Assembly (NCBI RefSeq): GCF_028769735.1
Contig: NC_088171.1
Location: forward strand, 78,137,216 to 78,201,215
Length of the DNA stretch: 64,000 nucleotides
Origin: Zonotrichia leucophrys gambelii
Lineage: Eukaryota > Chordata > Aves > Passeriformes > Passerellidae
Direction of reading: 5' to 3'
Shown piece by piece: positions 13,027-24,910 of the stretch. Position numbers and translations under genes: made by a program. Every line of letters starts with the position of its first letter. Position 1 is the stretch's first letter. The notes under the pieces were generated by a model. It did no database searches and was not told where the DNA came from. It was given only the letters and a program-made list of their open reading frames with translations.

Positions 13027-13667
13027 TGTCCTGGGTTGACTTTATGATGCTTTTATCCCCAATCGTCTCATTCTCTTTATGTTGAATAGTAAGTTTTGCA
13101 CCTTTAAGAGTGTTCCAGAGAGTGAAGGGGGGGAGAGAAGAAGCACGCAGTTTGTTTTCAGACACTGCACTCACTCATCCACATTGCTTCTCCTGGACGG
13201 TTGTTGTCTGCGGACAGACGGCAGGACAGAGCTCTTCTTTTGCTTCTTAGTTAGTGTTAGCTAGCTGGGGCAAAGAGGTTCCCTGGACTGTTTTTTTTCT
13301 TTTTTCTTTGGACCTCTTGAAACTGCTCTGGACTGAACACCCAGGGGAGCACCAGCAGCTGCAGCTGAGGCCCACCGGGCCAGGCCTGGCCTGCAACAAT
13401 TCCAGCACTGAGGGACTGATCAGAGACTGAGTGAGCCGAGCTTCAACCCGGGGTTTTCTCAGTTTGTCATCTCTTTTAGAGTGGCAAGGGGTCTCATTGT
13501 TTGATATTGTTTTGGTTTTATTGTTTAATAAACATTTTTTTTCCACCTTTCTCCAAGGAGGTATTTTTTCCTCCCGGAGCAGTTGTGGGGAGGGGCCGAT
13601 TGGATCTGCTTTTCCCACCAGAGCTCCTTTGGGGGATGCTTCCCCAAGTTAGCTCTAAATCTGGACA
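13027..13667 (+). mobile_element. Solo LTR of an endogenous retrovirus (641 bp)
   Basis: The element starts TGTCCTGGGTTGAC and ends TCTGGACA, so it has TG...CA ends inside a short inverted repeat (TGTCC/GGACA). It is flanked by a perfect CTCCT duplication. An AATAAA signal lies at 13527-13532, followed by a T-rich stretch and about 135 bp to the end, as expected for R-U5, so the LTR reads on the + strand. No gag, pol or env sequence and no second copy follow, so this is a solo LTR left by recombination between the two LTRs of a former provirus. The perfect duplication and intact ends suggest a fairly recent insertion. Similar LTRs are common in passerines; the family name was not verified. 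Confidence 0.88.
13527..13532 (+). promoter_or_regulatory. Polyadenylation signal in the 641-bp LTR
   Basis: A canonical AATAAA, followed by a T run and the LTR 3' segment. It sets the orientation of the LTR and could terminate + strand transcripts crossing this region. Confidence 0.7.
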
Positions 13668-13684
13668 CTCCTGTTAATACCTAC
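13668..13684. repeat. 17-bp spacer holding two target-site duplications
   Basis: Only 17 bp separate the two LTRs. The first five bases (CTCCT, 13668-13672) are the right duplication of the left LTR. The last five (CCTAC, 13680-13684) are the left duplication of the right LTR, repeated at 15014-15018. The seven bases between (GTTAATA) are the only other original sequence left. Confidence 0.88.
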
Positions 13685-14025
13685 TGTCATGGTTTGACCA
13701 GGAAGGAGTGGGAATTCTGGGAAGCTGTGGTCAAACCAATGAAGGTTTTGGGTTTCATACTGACACCTGGTGTAGCCAGTGGGGTTTGGACACACCTCCG
13801 AGAATACACAGAGGTTAAAAGCAAGGCACTGCCCTGGCACTTCCTCTTTTGGACATCATCGGGCGAAGAGGTCAGATCTCCCCCCCCGTCCAGCCCGCTG
13901 CTGCTGGGCGGGGGAGGGGCAGCCACGTGGTAGGCCAGGGGCCTGGACAGAGGTGGGGGTTGAGGGGCTTTCAAGGATGGAAGGGTGGGGGAGCCCCAAG
14001 AGACATCGAGACATCGGGCAGCCAG

Positions 14026-14056
14026 CCCCCCCCCCCCCCAGGAGAGAGAGAGAGAG
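14026..14056 (+). repeat. Poly-C run followed by (AG)n inside the LTR
   Basis: Fourteen consecutive C residues (14026-14039) are followed at once by a GA/AG dinucleotide run. The complementary G run is a likely site of length variation and sequencing error. Confidence 0.9.
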
Positions 14057-14249
14057 CCGGCGGCACCGAATGTGATGGCAGCCAGCCAGGAGGAGAAGGG
14101 GGGAGGGAGCCCGGCCGGCCGCAGCAGCAGCACGTGTGGGAGTATCATCTCGTCCCAGGACAGACAGAGACTGAAAACTTTTAACCCTTTCTTGCATGAT
14201 TGGGGCCTTGCAAAAATGCTAATCCTCCTCGAAGCTGAATAAGAAGGGA

Positions 14250-14272
14250 GATAAGAGATGAGATAAGATAAG
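14250..14272 (+). promoter_or_regulatory. Cluster of three GATAAG motifs in the LTR
   Basis: GATAAG occurs at 14250-14255, 14262-14267 and 14267-14272, the last two sharing one G. WGATAR is the core site of GATA-family transcription factors. The cluster sits about 620 bp upstream of the poly(A) signal, in the part of the LTR where U3 regulatory sites are expected. Function is inferred from motif density only. Confidence 0.5.
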
Positions 14273-14886
14273 GACCTGGCCCGGAGAATGTGGAGATGAT
14301 TGGATGGGGAGAGATGATTTGGAGTGGCCTTTTGGCTGGACTTTTCTCGTGGCTATGGACTCAGTTGTTCCTGTGACACAGACTGCATTTAGGGGGAGGC
14401 AGTGCCTCAAAACCAGGAAGGTTCTTCGTGAGGACCCCCCGTCCCCAGGGGGTTGGAAAAATATGGGGGGGACAGATGTCCCAAAAGCAGAGACTGTGCC
14501 TTTTTGGAGTGAGACAAGGCATCCTTGAAAGACAACCCTAAAAGCAGCTCTGGTCCATGCCGTCAGTGGTGAGAGCACTGGGCATGGAAGGACGATGTTA
14601 CAAGCGGCAGAAGGACTTTTTTTCTTCCGGGCGGTGCCGAAGTAACAGAGAAGCACACGAGGTTTCAGTGTGTTTCCAGGAGAAGCCTATGGAACGAGAA
14701 GGACTCCTTTCCTCTTCATGAACTGATGTTTGAGTATACTAAAGTGTCGTGCCGGGCTGGGCAGTTGGTGTTTTTTGGGGGAATGTATCGGATTGGGAAA
14801 GTCAGGGAGTGGGGAGGAGGAAAGTTTTTTTGTAAGGTTTTCAATTTCTTTTTTTTTCTTTCCCTATTTTTCCTGTAGTTTTAGGT

Positions 14887-14892
14887 AATAAA
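14887..14892 (+). promoter_or_regulatory. Polyadenylation signal in the 1,329-bp LTR
   Basis: AATAAA followed by a GT/T-rich stretch (AAGTGTTCTTTATGTTTAAG), which resembles a downstream cleavage-stimulating element. It lies about 120 bp before the LTR end. Confidence 0.75.
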
Positions 14893-15013
14893 GTGTTCTT
14901 TATGTTTAAGTTAAAGCCTGTTTTGCTTATTCCTGGTCACATCTCACAGCAGACACCAGGGTGAGGCATTTTCATGGGGGGCACTGGCTCTGTGCCAGGC
15001 TCAAACCATGACA

Positions 15014-15018
15014 CCTAC
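15014..15018. repeat. Right target-site duplication of the 1,329-bp LTR
   Basis: CCTAC directly after the terminal CA, identical to 13680-13684. Confidence 0.88.
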
Positions 15019-18000
15019 TCTGGATCAGAAGAGCACATCAGTAAAACATGAGGAATCTGAACAGCCAGGAGCACTGCAACAGCATCTTTCCTCCCTAGAA
15101 CAAGAGGTATCTTCCTGCACACTCACTATCCAGAAGAGCTTCATTTATGTAAAGCTATCTACTGTGAAATTCCATTGATTGCATAATACAACATTTCCTT
15201 TTGGAATTGGCAGCTAAAATGTATAAAGCCCTTCATTGTAAGAGACTTGTATCCAAAGTTAGCATCTAGGAAAAGTGGAAAGAAGGCTAAATACAGGCTG
15301 TTCTCTTTTTCTTTGCAGTGGTTTTAGAATAATGTTCCTCATTCCTGTGCATTTCTTCCTCCAGAAGCACTGCAAGAAATAACTGGAACTGTCTGCTCTA
15401 GTAGGATAGCAAAATTGCAGTGCTCTGGCTCTGAACACAAGTGTAAAAGTACATTGAAAGCCAAGGAAAAAAAAAGAGAAAGAACAAAAAACTGCTCAAT
15501 TGATATTTTCTTTTTTTTTGCTTGTTTCATGACTGTACATATTCCACTAAATAATATAATACATTAAATTTTTTAATACTATGACTTTCAAAATATTGGA
15601 TCCTTCCTTCTGGTTTGCATACCAGTGGAGTTCATTTACTTGATTTTTTTCCATACTTACGAAAATTTGAATTTTCCTTTTTAGTTTTATCGTGGGAATC
15701 TTAACTCATTTAGTCAGCTGATTCCAGGAACTGAGGTGTTAAAAGTAGAACATTAAACATTGACCAGTTAGCAAGAAAGCTCCAAGAGTTGGCAACAATT
15801 ACAATTGCAAGGACTTTTGGTTTTAGCTCTTTAAGTTTTACAGTTTGGAATCAGTATAGTTTTATCATCCAAGGTATGATGGAAACAGCAGTAAACTTTT
15901 GATACTGTCTCCCAAAACCTCTCATTTTCAGATTAGGATTCTCATAAAATAGTGCCAAAAAATCAGAGGAGGGCTTTTATGCAAAATACCTGTGTACGTG
16001 CACATGTACTTTAATCCTGATCCAACATTTCACATTTCTTGTTTTCCCCACCCCTTTTGCTCATTTGTTTAATTGTCTGTTAGCATTAGGTTTTTTCATG
16101 CTGTGGTAGAATATGTTGCTAGCATTCAGCCAGTGAGTCTAGAGTTCAAGAAAAATTTTCGTTTAGAGACGAATTTATTATACAGAATTAATTTAAAGTA
16201 TTAATTCTGTAAAGTCAGGTCTGCATATATTATAAAGATTAGGAGTTAAAAATAGGCATGAATAGTTTCCACTTCCCTCAAAAATGTCTTTTGTGTTCAA
16301 GAAAGAAAAAAAAAATAGTGACTATTAGGAAGAGAATTAGAGAAAAAGACAACGTTCAGAATAAGCTGAATTTTAACACCTGGTATCAGTAGAATTAATT
16401 CCACTTGAATCCTATCAAAACCAGAAAGAGATTTCAGGTAAAGCTTTCTAAAATAAAGTTATGCATGTAATTATGATAAATTACACAAAAGGAAAACCAA
16501 AGGTTTTTATTATTAAACTTTGCTCTCATTCAGGCATTACGGCAGATCGGAACTAAGACATGTCTGGGCTCAGGAAAAGCTGCTGCTGATAACTCAGATG
16601 AGGAACACAGTTTCCTTTCCAGTTACATTTAGACGAGAGTTCACCTGTAGTAGCAACTTTCTGCTTTGCCTTTTGTCTTCTGTTGCTAAGTGATATTTGG
16701 CTCCTTCCTTCATCCCGCCTCTTGAGTTCAAATGAGAAAAATAGGCTCAGCCTCTCATAAGCATAACGGTAAAAAGTTTTTAGCAACTAAGGTTTCCTTG
16801 TCATTGCCCTGCAAGGAGAAATTCAGATACCTGATTTTCCATTTACAATGCCAAAACCTAAACATTATGCCTTCATATAGTCTCTCTCACTCACTATCTC
16901 TTAAACCACATATTAACAAGACTAAAAGTTTCTCTCCAAAGAAGCCTTGGAGCATTTTGGCTGGCTCACATAGGGGCTGATTTCTTCACATGTAACAGAA
17001 ATACCATAGTAATCAATCCAGTGAGGGAGAAAAATTAAATATTCCCCCAGCTACTCAACTTCTAAAGGATTCCAGCAGTTTCTGAATTTAATTACTGACA
17101 AGTTTAGATATGCTGGGAGATTCCAGGACTGATTTTATGCACTTTCCCTTGAACCTCTCTTGTCAGACTTTCTCACAGTTCTTCATAAATGAAGGCCCCA
17201 ATTGTTTAGACTAAATTGGAACACTGTGTTTATGTCCATACAACGCATAAACAAAATCACATGAAAATTCTTGGTATGAGAAAAGAAGACATATCTCCAG
17301 TGCAACTGTTTTATCAAAGAGCACATAATTTATCTTAACTTCCAGAAAACAATACTGCTATTTAAATCCAAACAAATTCTACTGCAATGTAAAAGAACAT
17401 ACAGATTTATTCTCAATAAATCAAGTGAGCACTGATTTTTTCCACCAACTATTCAGGCAAGCTACTGTGGTACAAATATGTTCAACACTAACCCAGAATT
17501 CAAGACCACTGCTGAGATTCAATCTACACATAGCAAAGACCATTGAGCAAACTTGCACAAAGTCAGTTATACCAGTGTATGTATTTTCCAGGCTGGGGGA
17601 TGTTTGGGTGTGCACAGGACCTTTGAATTTGAATTCAGAGTTCCCAGCTACACAGAGCTGGCAGCTCTTGACTTATGCGTACTGTAGCCTGAAGTCAAAT
17701 AAATTGTTCAAAGACAATGTAGCTGCACGTTCATGCTCAGGTCACATGCTTGAGATGCAGAGATCCAAGAAAAAGAGTGAACAAGAGTTTGTGGTTGGAA
17801 GCAAAGTTCTTGAAAATATTTTATCTTTACATTCATAGCAGAATACTCTGATTAGAGCCATTTCCCTTTTATTGTTATTAAAAACACTTCATAATGAAAC
17901 ACCTGAAGTTTCTTAAAATTAAAAAGTAAGATTATTAAGATATTCACTTTACGAGAAAAAATTTGCATTTCTCTTCACTCCTTCTTCCAATATCATTATA

Positions 18001-18809
18001 GAGCAGTCCTCTTTATTCTTCTCCTTGTACCTCAGTAAAAATGCCTAGCTGAGGAAAATCACAACTAAACATATACTCAACTGTAAAAAACTGCAAAAGT
18101 CAAAGACTGATTTCCTGATCCCTTCTCCATTCATCCTTCCACTCCTACTAAAACTGTGGTACACAGACCACAAGTAATTACATTTTCGATCCACTGGTGT
18201 TTGAAACTCCAACAAGTGGCAATGACATCAGGAATCATAGAAAGGTTGGGGTTGGATGTGTTTATCTTCTTACTCTGTCTGGTTATTAAATTGTCAGGAC
18301 ACATTATTACCAGTGAGCTACTGAAAATACTAGGAATAAGTGCAAAAATTTATCTAGCTTGAACACAGGAGGATTTAAAGGTTTTACCCTTTGCTAATGC
18401 CTATAGTGGTGTTTTCATTACCAAGGACAAGAGGTCTAAATGGATGTCTCTCAATGTCACTTGTGACTTGAACTAAACCGTAATTAAACCAGCACTTTCA
18501 GCTCTGAATCAATGAAGCATGCAGACACACACCACAAGAGAGAAACCAAACCTTGTCTGTATTTTAGGGCATTTTTACAAGATGCTTGGCATACCTACTA
18601 TGGGGTTATTACAAGGAAACAAAAAACTGAACACAATATGATTTTTTTTGTCGCAAGAGTAAAACTCAAATCCTTTGCACTTCCTATACTCCTGTGCATG
18701 AGAACTCATAAATCATTGCTGCACTTCCAAAGACTTACATTTTCAGCCTGTGACACTGTGTCTTACCCTCAGTATACAAATACACCCATGAATCTATTTG
18801 GAGGCATTG

Positions 18810-18841
18810 GAAACATGCTTACACATTGGTAAGCATGTTTC
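18810..18841. repeat. Perfect 13-bp-stem inverted repeat (hairpin)
   Basis: GAAACATGCTTAC (18810-18822) is the exact reverse complement of GTAAGCATGTTTC (18829-18841), with a 6-nt loop ACATTG. In RNA it would form an uninterrupted 13-bp stem. The sequence outside the stem does not keep pairing, so it is too short for a typical microRNA precursor. Confidence 0.75.
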
Positions 18842-21800
18842 AGATTTAATGAGCAGTGAAATATTAAGTGACAATGCTAACACTTCAACACAGTTTATAA
18901 ATTGATATTTGGGAAGGAACTTGCAATGTAAAGGCAGTATTATATATAATAGTATATATAGTACTATTAATTGAAACAAAAATAAACAGCTTCAGTAGGT
19001 ACTTCCCCACACAAAAATACCTCATTGATTGCCTTACCCAATGTTGTGTAAAAATTATATTTAGAAAACATTTCTAAATCATATTTAGAAAACAACAAGC
19101 AGCAGAGAACTATTCTGCAGAGGCAGGTCCTCTCAGGAGCTAAATTAGATGCAAAAGGAAATTATTCTAGCTATATCTTACCTTGCACCAGAACCCATTT
19201 TCTGTTGATGGGAAACAAAAATAAAGTTTCATTTTCTTTGTGAAGCTAAACTGCCTTCAGCCTGAAGACCTGAGCAGGAGAGCCGACTCAAATCAGATGG
19301 AAAATCACCATTTCACCAGTAACTGCTAGCTGGCTAGGTTCTCAGACACATCCTAAGTTTCATTTTTTAACAGCATTAAAATTCAACCAGTATATGGCAT
19401 GACCTTTCTTCACTGCCCTGTGCTAATGAGGTAAGAAAAAGTAGGAGCTTCTCCCCACAGTCTCTCATCACACAGATTCCTTGGATAAGTTTGAGGCCAC
19501 CAGGTGCCCTCTCATGAAAAGGACTTTAAACAGGTGTTATCATCATGAGGATAGAGCCAGACAATAAAATGAAGTAGCTGCACTTAAAATACATTAATTT
19601 TGTACAAAGGAGGTGTAAAATTGAGAGAACCAGAGTTGATACAGGTCGCTGAGGTGAAAGTGGAAAAATACTGCAGGATAAAAGAAATCCATTTGTTAAA
19701 GTTAAGAACTGGTAAATGGAAGAAAAAGAAATTCTGTGCAGATAAAAAATGCACAGTCAAATGAAAGAGTTAACAAAAGATTTGAAATAGGGAACTACGA
19801 AAGTATTTCCTACCGGGGATAGCTGCGGAGGATATTATTCTAATTCAGAGAAACATGATTATGTTCTCTTCTTCCTTTTTTTTTTCAACCCAGCATAAAA
19901 CAAACCAGTGGACCTTGGCATTGTCCTTGTATGTAAATAGAGAAAACCCCAATGAAAAACAAGGAAAACAACTAGTATATTCTTTAGGGGGAATCCAAAT
20001 TACCATGGTGAGGTGGTTCAGCACATATAGCAAAGAACAAGTAAGGTAGAATTGTTTCCTTGAGCAGAAGGGTTTGGAACTGTGCATGATCCCTGTTTTG
20101 AAGCTGTAACTAGGAGACATGATCAGCAGCTACGTCCTTCAGTAGAAGGCTTCTCATGGACTGTGACATAGAGGGAACCATACAAACACTGAGCACAATA
20201 CAACCTAAGAAACATTGATTTGGGATTTTATTGTAAAACTTCAATACCCAAGCTTACAGCAATAAAAGAAAATGATAAAAGTATTGGATGAAAATGAGGT
20301 GCACCTCTCTAGTAGGCACGTACTACAGGAGATCTTAGCTAACGAAATGGGAATGGGCATTTCCAAAGATTACAGAGAGGTATTTGTACACACACCAACT
20401 AAGGTTTCCTTTTACAAAACAAAAGCAAGAAGCAGAGACAGGAAGGAAATCACAGGGAATAGCTTGAGTAATAGCCAAAATTCAGTTTCAGATCTGTGTA
20501 AATGTCGAGGTAGAGAAAAGAAAGCGGGGAGGTCTCAGATGGAGGGCTAAAAATCAATTCTCCAATCAAACAAAATTATGTGAGAAAGGGGGGAAGAGAG
20601 AGAGAAAGGAACAAGCAATTTGAACAAGAGATTTTTCTCCCAAAAGTTATTCTTTCCACCAGTAAAAATAAAACCTAGAGTCCTAGCAGTGCCGGTAGAT
20701 ATGAATAACAAACTGCAAACATTAGCTGAAAGAGCAAAAGTGTAACACGATAACTAAAACACAAGGCACAGGAAGAAGACTATTCAAAGTAAAAAGTGGC
20801 CAGAGGGAGAACACTCCCAGAATAAAATTTTGTAATCTTTTTATCTTTCAGCTCTCAGATGAAAAAGGTTGACCAAAACATTAGAACAAAGGAGGAAGAA
20901 ACACTAATAAATACTCTTTCTTGCATTTTCACTGAAAGTAATGAAGACTAAAAAAAATTAAGTGACTGCCAAAGACAGAAATTAATGCAAATAGGAAAAT
21001 TATTTTTAAAGGAACATAATATTAGAAGGAAGCACACAGTGTGAAGCCTCTCAGGTGTCAGAGAAACAGGGAGTGCAGCAGACTCATTAATTCCCTGTGT
21101 TCCTTTTAATCTGTTCTTATAAAACATTTTTTAAAACTTTGCTGGCTAACTTTTCCAATTCTGAACCCTTTTGAATACATGATTTGTCAGATGCCAAGAA
21201 AAAAAATAGCCTCCAAAATTATAGTACCATCTCTCATTAGAAACTTTTATTTTCCCACTATCAGAAAAATGAAGCCTTACTGTAAGATGAGAGGAAAAAA
21301 ATTAGTAATTATAAAGTGGATATGCATCACATGACTGTGGTGGCTCTGTTGCTCCCTTCAGTAATAAACAAGACACATAGAAACAGCCATTTCTACAAGA
21401 TCAGGCTATGTATATTGCACAGAAACATCATCCAGAGAAATTCTTACAGAGTGCTGGCGTGGGAGTGCTCTGCTCAATGTATCTTTCTGATTCTGTATCC
21501 TTGTCCAATATATAGCTTCTGGCATGCTGAGGCAAAATCTAAATATGGAAAAGAGTTAAAGGGGAAGTACTAGAAATAAGATTTAAAATGGAGGCAGAAG
21601 TTCTCTTGTTCTAGATCTGCCTTTTAGACTTTCAAGGATTAGCTTTCAGCACAGCTCAGAAGCTGAAGCACACTGGAAAATCCTTCTCAGTTTCATTCAA
21701 ACCATAATCAACAAATATAATCATGAAGACTATGATGTCAATAATATGTTGCTTATCAGTAACCATGGTTAATATCAGAGCCAGACTATGTAAATCATTT

Positions 21801-24629
21801 TGAAGTCTAATTTGAGGAAGAGATTTTTGACAATGATCTCTTCGAATTAACTGTGAATGCTAAAGCACTCACTCAGTATGCCTAAGGTTTCATCATTCTT
21901 ACACAGGATTATGTAGAGTATAGCTTTTTGTTCCCTTAATTGTCATTTCACAAATGGTTTCCTTGCAATGATCCACTGGGTGATCCACTAGGTTTCCAAA
22001 GACTTAGAAAACGACTTTGAGTTTTCACACGACCTTCAGAACTGAAGGAGGTTGACAACCTGAGATGAACATTTGGGCAATCTACAATTTGACATAAATT
22101 AGGAGCTCTTTCTGTCAGCTGGAAGAAAGTCTGTCAAGAAGCTGACACCTTTTCATTTCAAAACATTTGAAATATAGGCGGGGAAAATGTATGTTTTCTA
22201 GAAAAGGAATTTACATATGTGTTATTTTCTTTACAAGTATAGGCTTAGAAATTGACCAAGAACTAGGAACACAGGAGATGCTTAAATCAGGACTTGAGGC
22301 TTCCAAGAAACAAATAATGACAAGAATAATCTGAAATGCTTGCTCTTATAATTTTTTTTTTTTATTTTCTCCCTGAAATTACTATAGGTAGATTTTGGGA
22401 GCTTTTTAACCCCCATTTAGTTTTTTAAAAACATTCTACTTGCTTGCCCTTTTATGAAAATTCAGAACAAGACCAGTGAAGACTGTATAGATGGTTACCT
22501 TTAGTTTTGTAAGAAAAGAAGGCGTTAACAGGAAATTGCACAGAAAATCCTGCTGTGAAGTTCAGATGGCACATTCACAAGCTTGGTTACTTACAGATTT
22601 CCTCAGTGAAGAAACCAGATTGAGGCCCACCATAGGTTTCCTAACATGATTTGAGAAGGCTGACCCTGATACCACTGGAATGGCTGCATTGCAGACACAA
22701 GCCATGCCCAATTCAAGGTCCAGGCCTGGCAATTTTTAAGGTAAAAGATAAAAGGATGCAATCCTTGCCTTGAAAAAAGGAGTACAAGCTCTTTTGTCAA
22801 TTAATGTGAGGAATAATTGATCTTAAAAGCCTAAAAATGAGTTATAGAACCACTGACTGTCAAGTTTAATTAAAGGTGGAACAAATATTATGTGGTGGCA
22901 AAGAGGAGTTCCCTTTTCTGCTGCCTCTCCTTTTGTACAGGCATCAATACATGAAATCAGAATATGATGCACTGTTTTTCTATATTTGATTTTTTTGTCA
23001 GTAAAATATATTTAACACATCATGTAGAACAAGCATGGGGTAGAGATTTTCTACTAAACAAAAAAAAAACCTTAAATCTTTTGTAAGCACATGCAAAAGT
23101 TAAAATAAAGACACTCTGAAAGATTCTTTTCCCAGAAAGGGCACACAGTGGTTACTGCTACTACCATCCAGTGAAAGGCTGAATTGTGTCTCCATGTAAA
23201 ACTTCTCCTTGCACACTACATCTCTTCCTTCCCCTGCTTCTCCTCAGCAAGAGAAAGAATGTATTAAACTTTCCCCAGCTCCTCTGATGAAGTACACTTA
23301 TTTACATGCAGGTGGACCATCCTGTTCCACTCTACCTGACCTTGCTGTCCCAATAAGGGTTATTCCAATGCCTAATAACTGCAGCACCTTGGAAATTTTG
23401 GTGATGGCTGAAGTGGGATAAATGGTCTTTTCTGAACCTTATGTCAAAAGGAAAGAAATTTTCAATGAGTCGTGTCTGTCTGAGAATAATTTGGTATTAT
23501 GCAGATAGGAAGATGAACATTTATGATGCTGTTTTGGCATTAACAGCAGTTGAGCATCCCCAGGAAAATGCAACTTACTATGGGAAAGTAAGGATCACAG
23601 GACTTCAGTCTCTTTTTCATCTCTGGCTGATATGTTCCAAGTCATATGGCTTTATAAATTCTTACTGATCTCCATCAACACATCTCTTTGATGTTTAAAG
23701 TCTCAGCTGGAGTCACATTTGTAAGCCAATAGCTCCTTTCAAAATATTTATGTCCTTTGACTCAAAGTTCAAAACAGGGCAAGATTCACTTTGCATAATC
23801 ACTTTGAGCAAGCACAGTATTTCTTTTACAACAATTTGAGGGACAGGCATGTTGTGTATTTTAAGACACTATACCTCATGCAAATTCTGGCACTGGTGCC
23901 AAAGAACTATAACCTTTTAGTGAAAGATAACAGTGTGCTCAGTTCTTTGCACAGTAAGCCAGTTTTGACTGAACTGAAATCAGCTTCAGTGATCTGTAGT
24001 TTTTCCACGACAAAAATCACACTATAAAAACATTCTGAAAATGGAAATCGTGTACACACTTTTCTGTGGCTCCAGTCTATAAAAAAACTACCCATGAAAA
24101 AAATAAAGTGGAAAGAGATGGTGATTAAGTCAATAGGGTTCATCAGGCCTTCATCTCACAGAATTTAATACATAATGACATCCTTTCTCCATAATTTTTA
24201 AGCCATGTGTACTTTCTCTAGTAAGAGACAAAATGGTGGATTTCAGTTTATAGAGCTCTCTGCCGAATATAGATTTTACATATGTCACCACAGGATTTGC
24301 TTTGCAAGACTTCTAGATTTATGATTCCAGTGCTCTTCTGCTTCCTAGGTGTTCTTGGCAAGATGCTGAAGCCCCCAACAGGATGTCAGTACTTGGGAAG
24401 GATGATCCAGAGAGGGTGTGAGACAGATAGAGAGGAGGAGTAGTTCCTTCATTTCTCTTCTGCTTGCATAGCTCATTCTGGCTGGGCTGCAGGGCTCAAA
24501 CCAGCTGCTGCACAAGAGATAGCAATTGCCTCATAGAAAGACACACTCCAAATCATTCCATAACCCACATTCCAGATAGCCCTGCTCTCAAAGTCAGAGA
24601 GAGGATTATATTAAACAGAGGTGTCAGTT

Positions 24630-24910
24630 CCAACCTCTCTGCAGCTGAGCCCAAGAGGTGCTGCTGTCTTCTCTCTCTCATTTGCATTCTCCCATCTGTT
24701 CTTGCTTCATTTCCTGACACCCTTCACAAATTATTACACTCCTTTCTCAGTCCTCCTCCATCTCCTTCCTTCACCCATTACAGGCTCTATCCCTGCCTTC
24801 TTACTTGCCCTTGCCTTTCCAGACTGTCACAATCCTTCCTCCTTCCCCATCTTCAACCAGAGCAAGTCCTTCCCTCCCTTGCTCTGCCTTGCCTCTCCCC
24901 ATCAGCAGCT
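24630..24910 (+). other. Pyrimidine-rich block
   Basis: About 280 bp in which the + strand is strongly biased to C and T (many CTTCC, CTCC and TCTC runs). The bias explains the Ser/Leu/Pro-rich open frames at 24464-24934 and 24621-25004. I see no branch point, splice acceptor and coding exon arranged together, and no known repeat. Confidence 0.55.

Larger units (their letters stand above)
13685..15013 (+). mobile_element. Solo LTR of a second endogenous retrovirus family (1,329 bp)
   Basis: This LTR begins TGTCATGGTTTGA and ends TCAAACCATGACA, a perfect 13-bp terminal inverted repeat with TG...CA ends. The flanks carry an exact 5-bp duplication, CCTAC. AATAAA lies at 14887-14892, about 120 bp before the end, so it reads on the + strand. 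It is unusually long and GC-rich in its first half, with a run of 14 C, an AG-dinucleotide run, E-box cores (CACGTG at 13924-13929) and a GATA-motif cluster. No retroviral coding sequence follows, so it is a solo LTR. Open frames inside it (13687-14242) are by-products of GC-rich sequence. The sequence differs from the LTR 17 bp upstream, so it is a separate family and a separate insertion. Confidence 0.92.

Noticed and set aside
12540..14242. Cluster of overlapping open frames of 60-153 codons on both strands
   Set aside because: They lie in the GC-rich block and the LTRs, where stop codons are rare. They are Pro/Gly/Ala-rich, overlap in many frames and have no retroviral or cellular domain.
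13027..15013. The two LTRs as the 5' and 3' LTRs of one provirus
   Set aside because: Their sequences, ends and lengths differ, each has its own target duplication, and only 17 bp lie between them, so no proviral body is possible.
17425..17838. 137-codon open frame, + strand
   Set aside because: No recognisable domain or composition typical of a protein, and an overlapping frame is open on the other strand.
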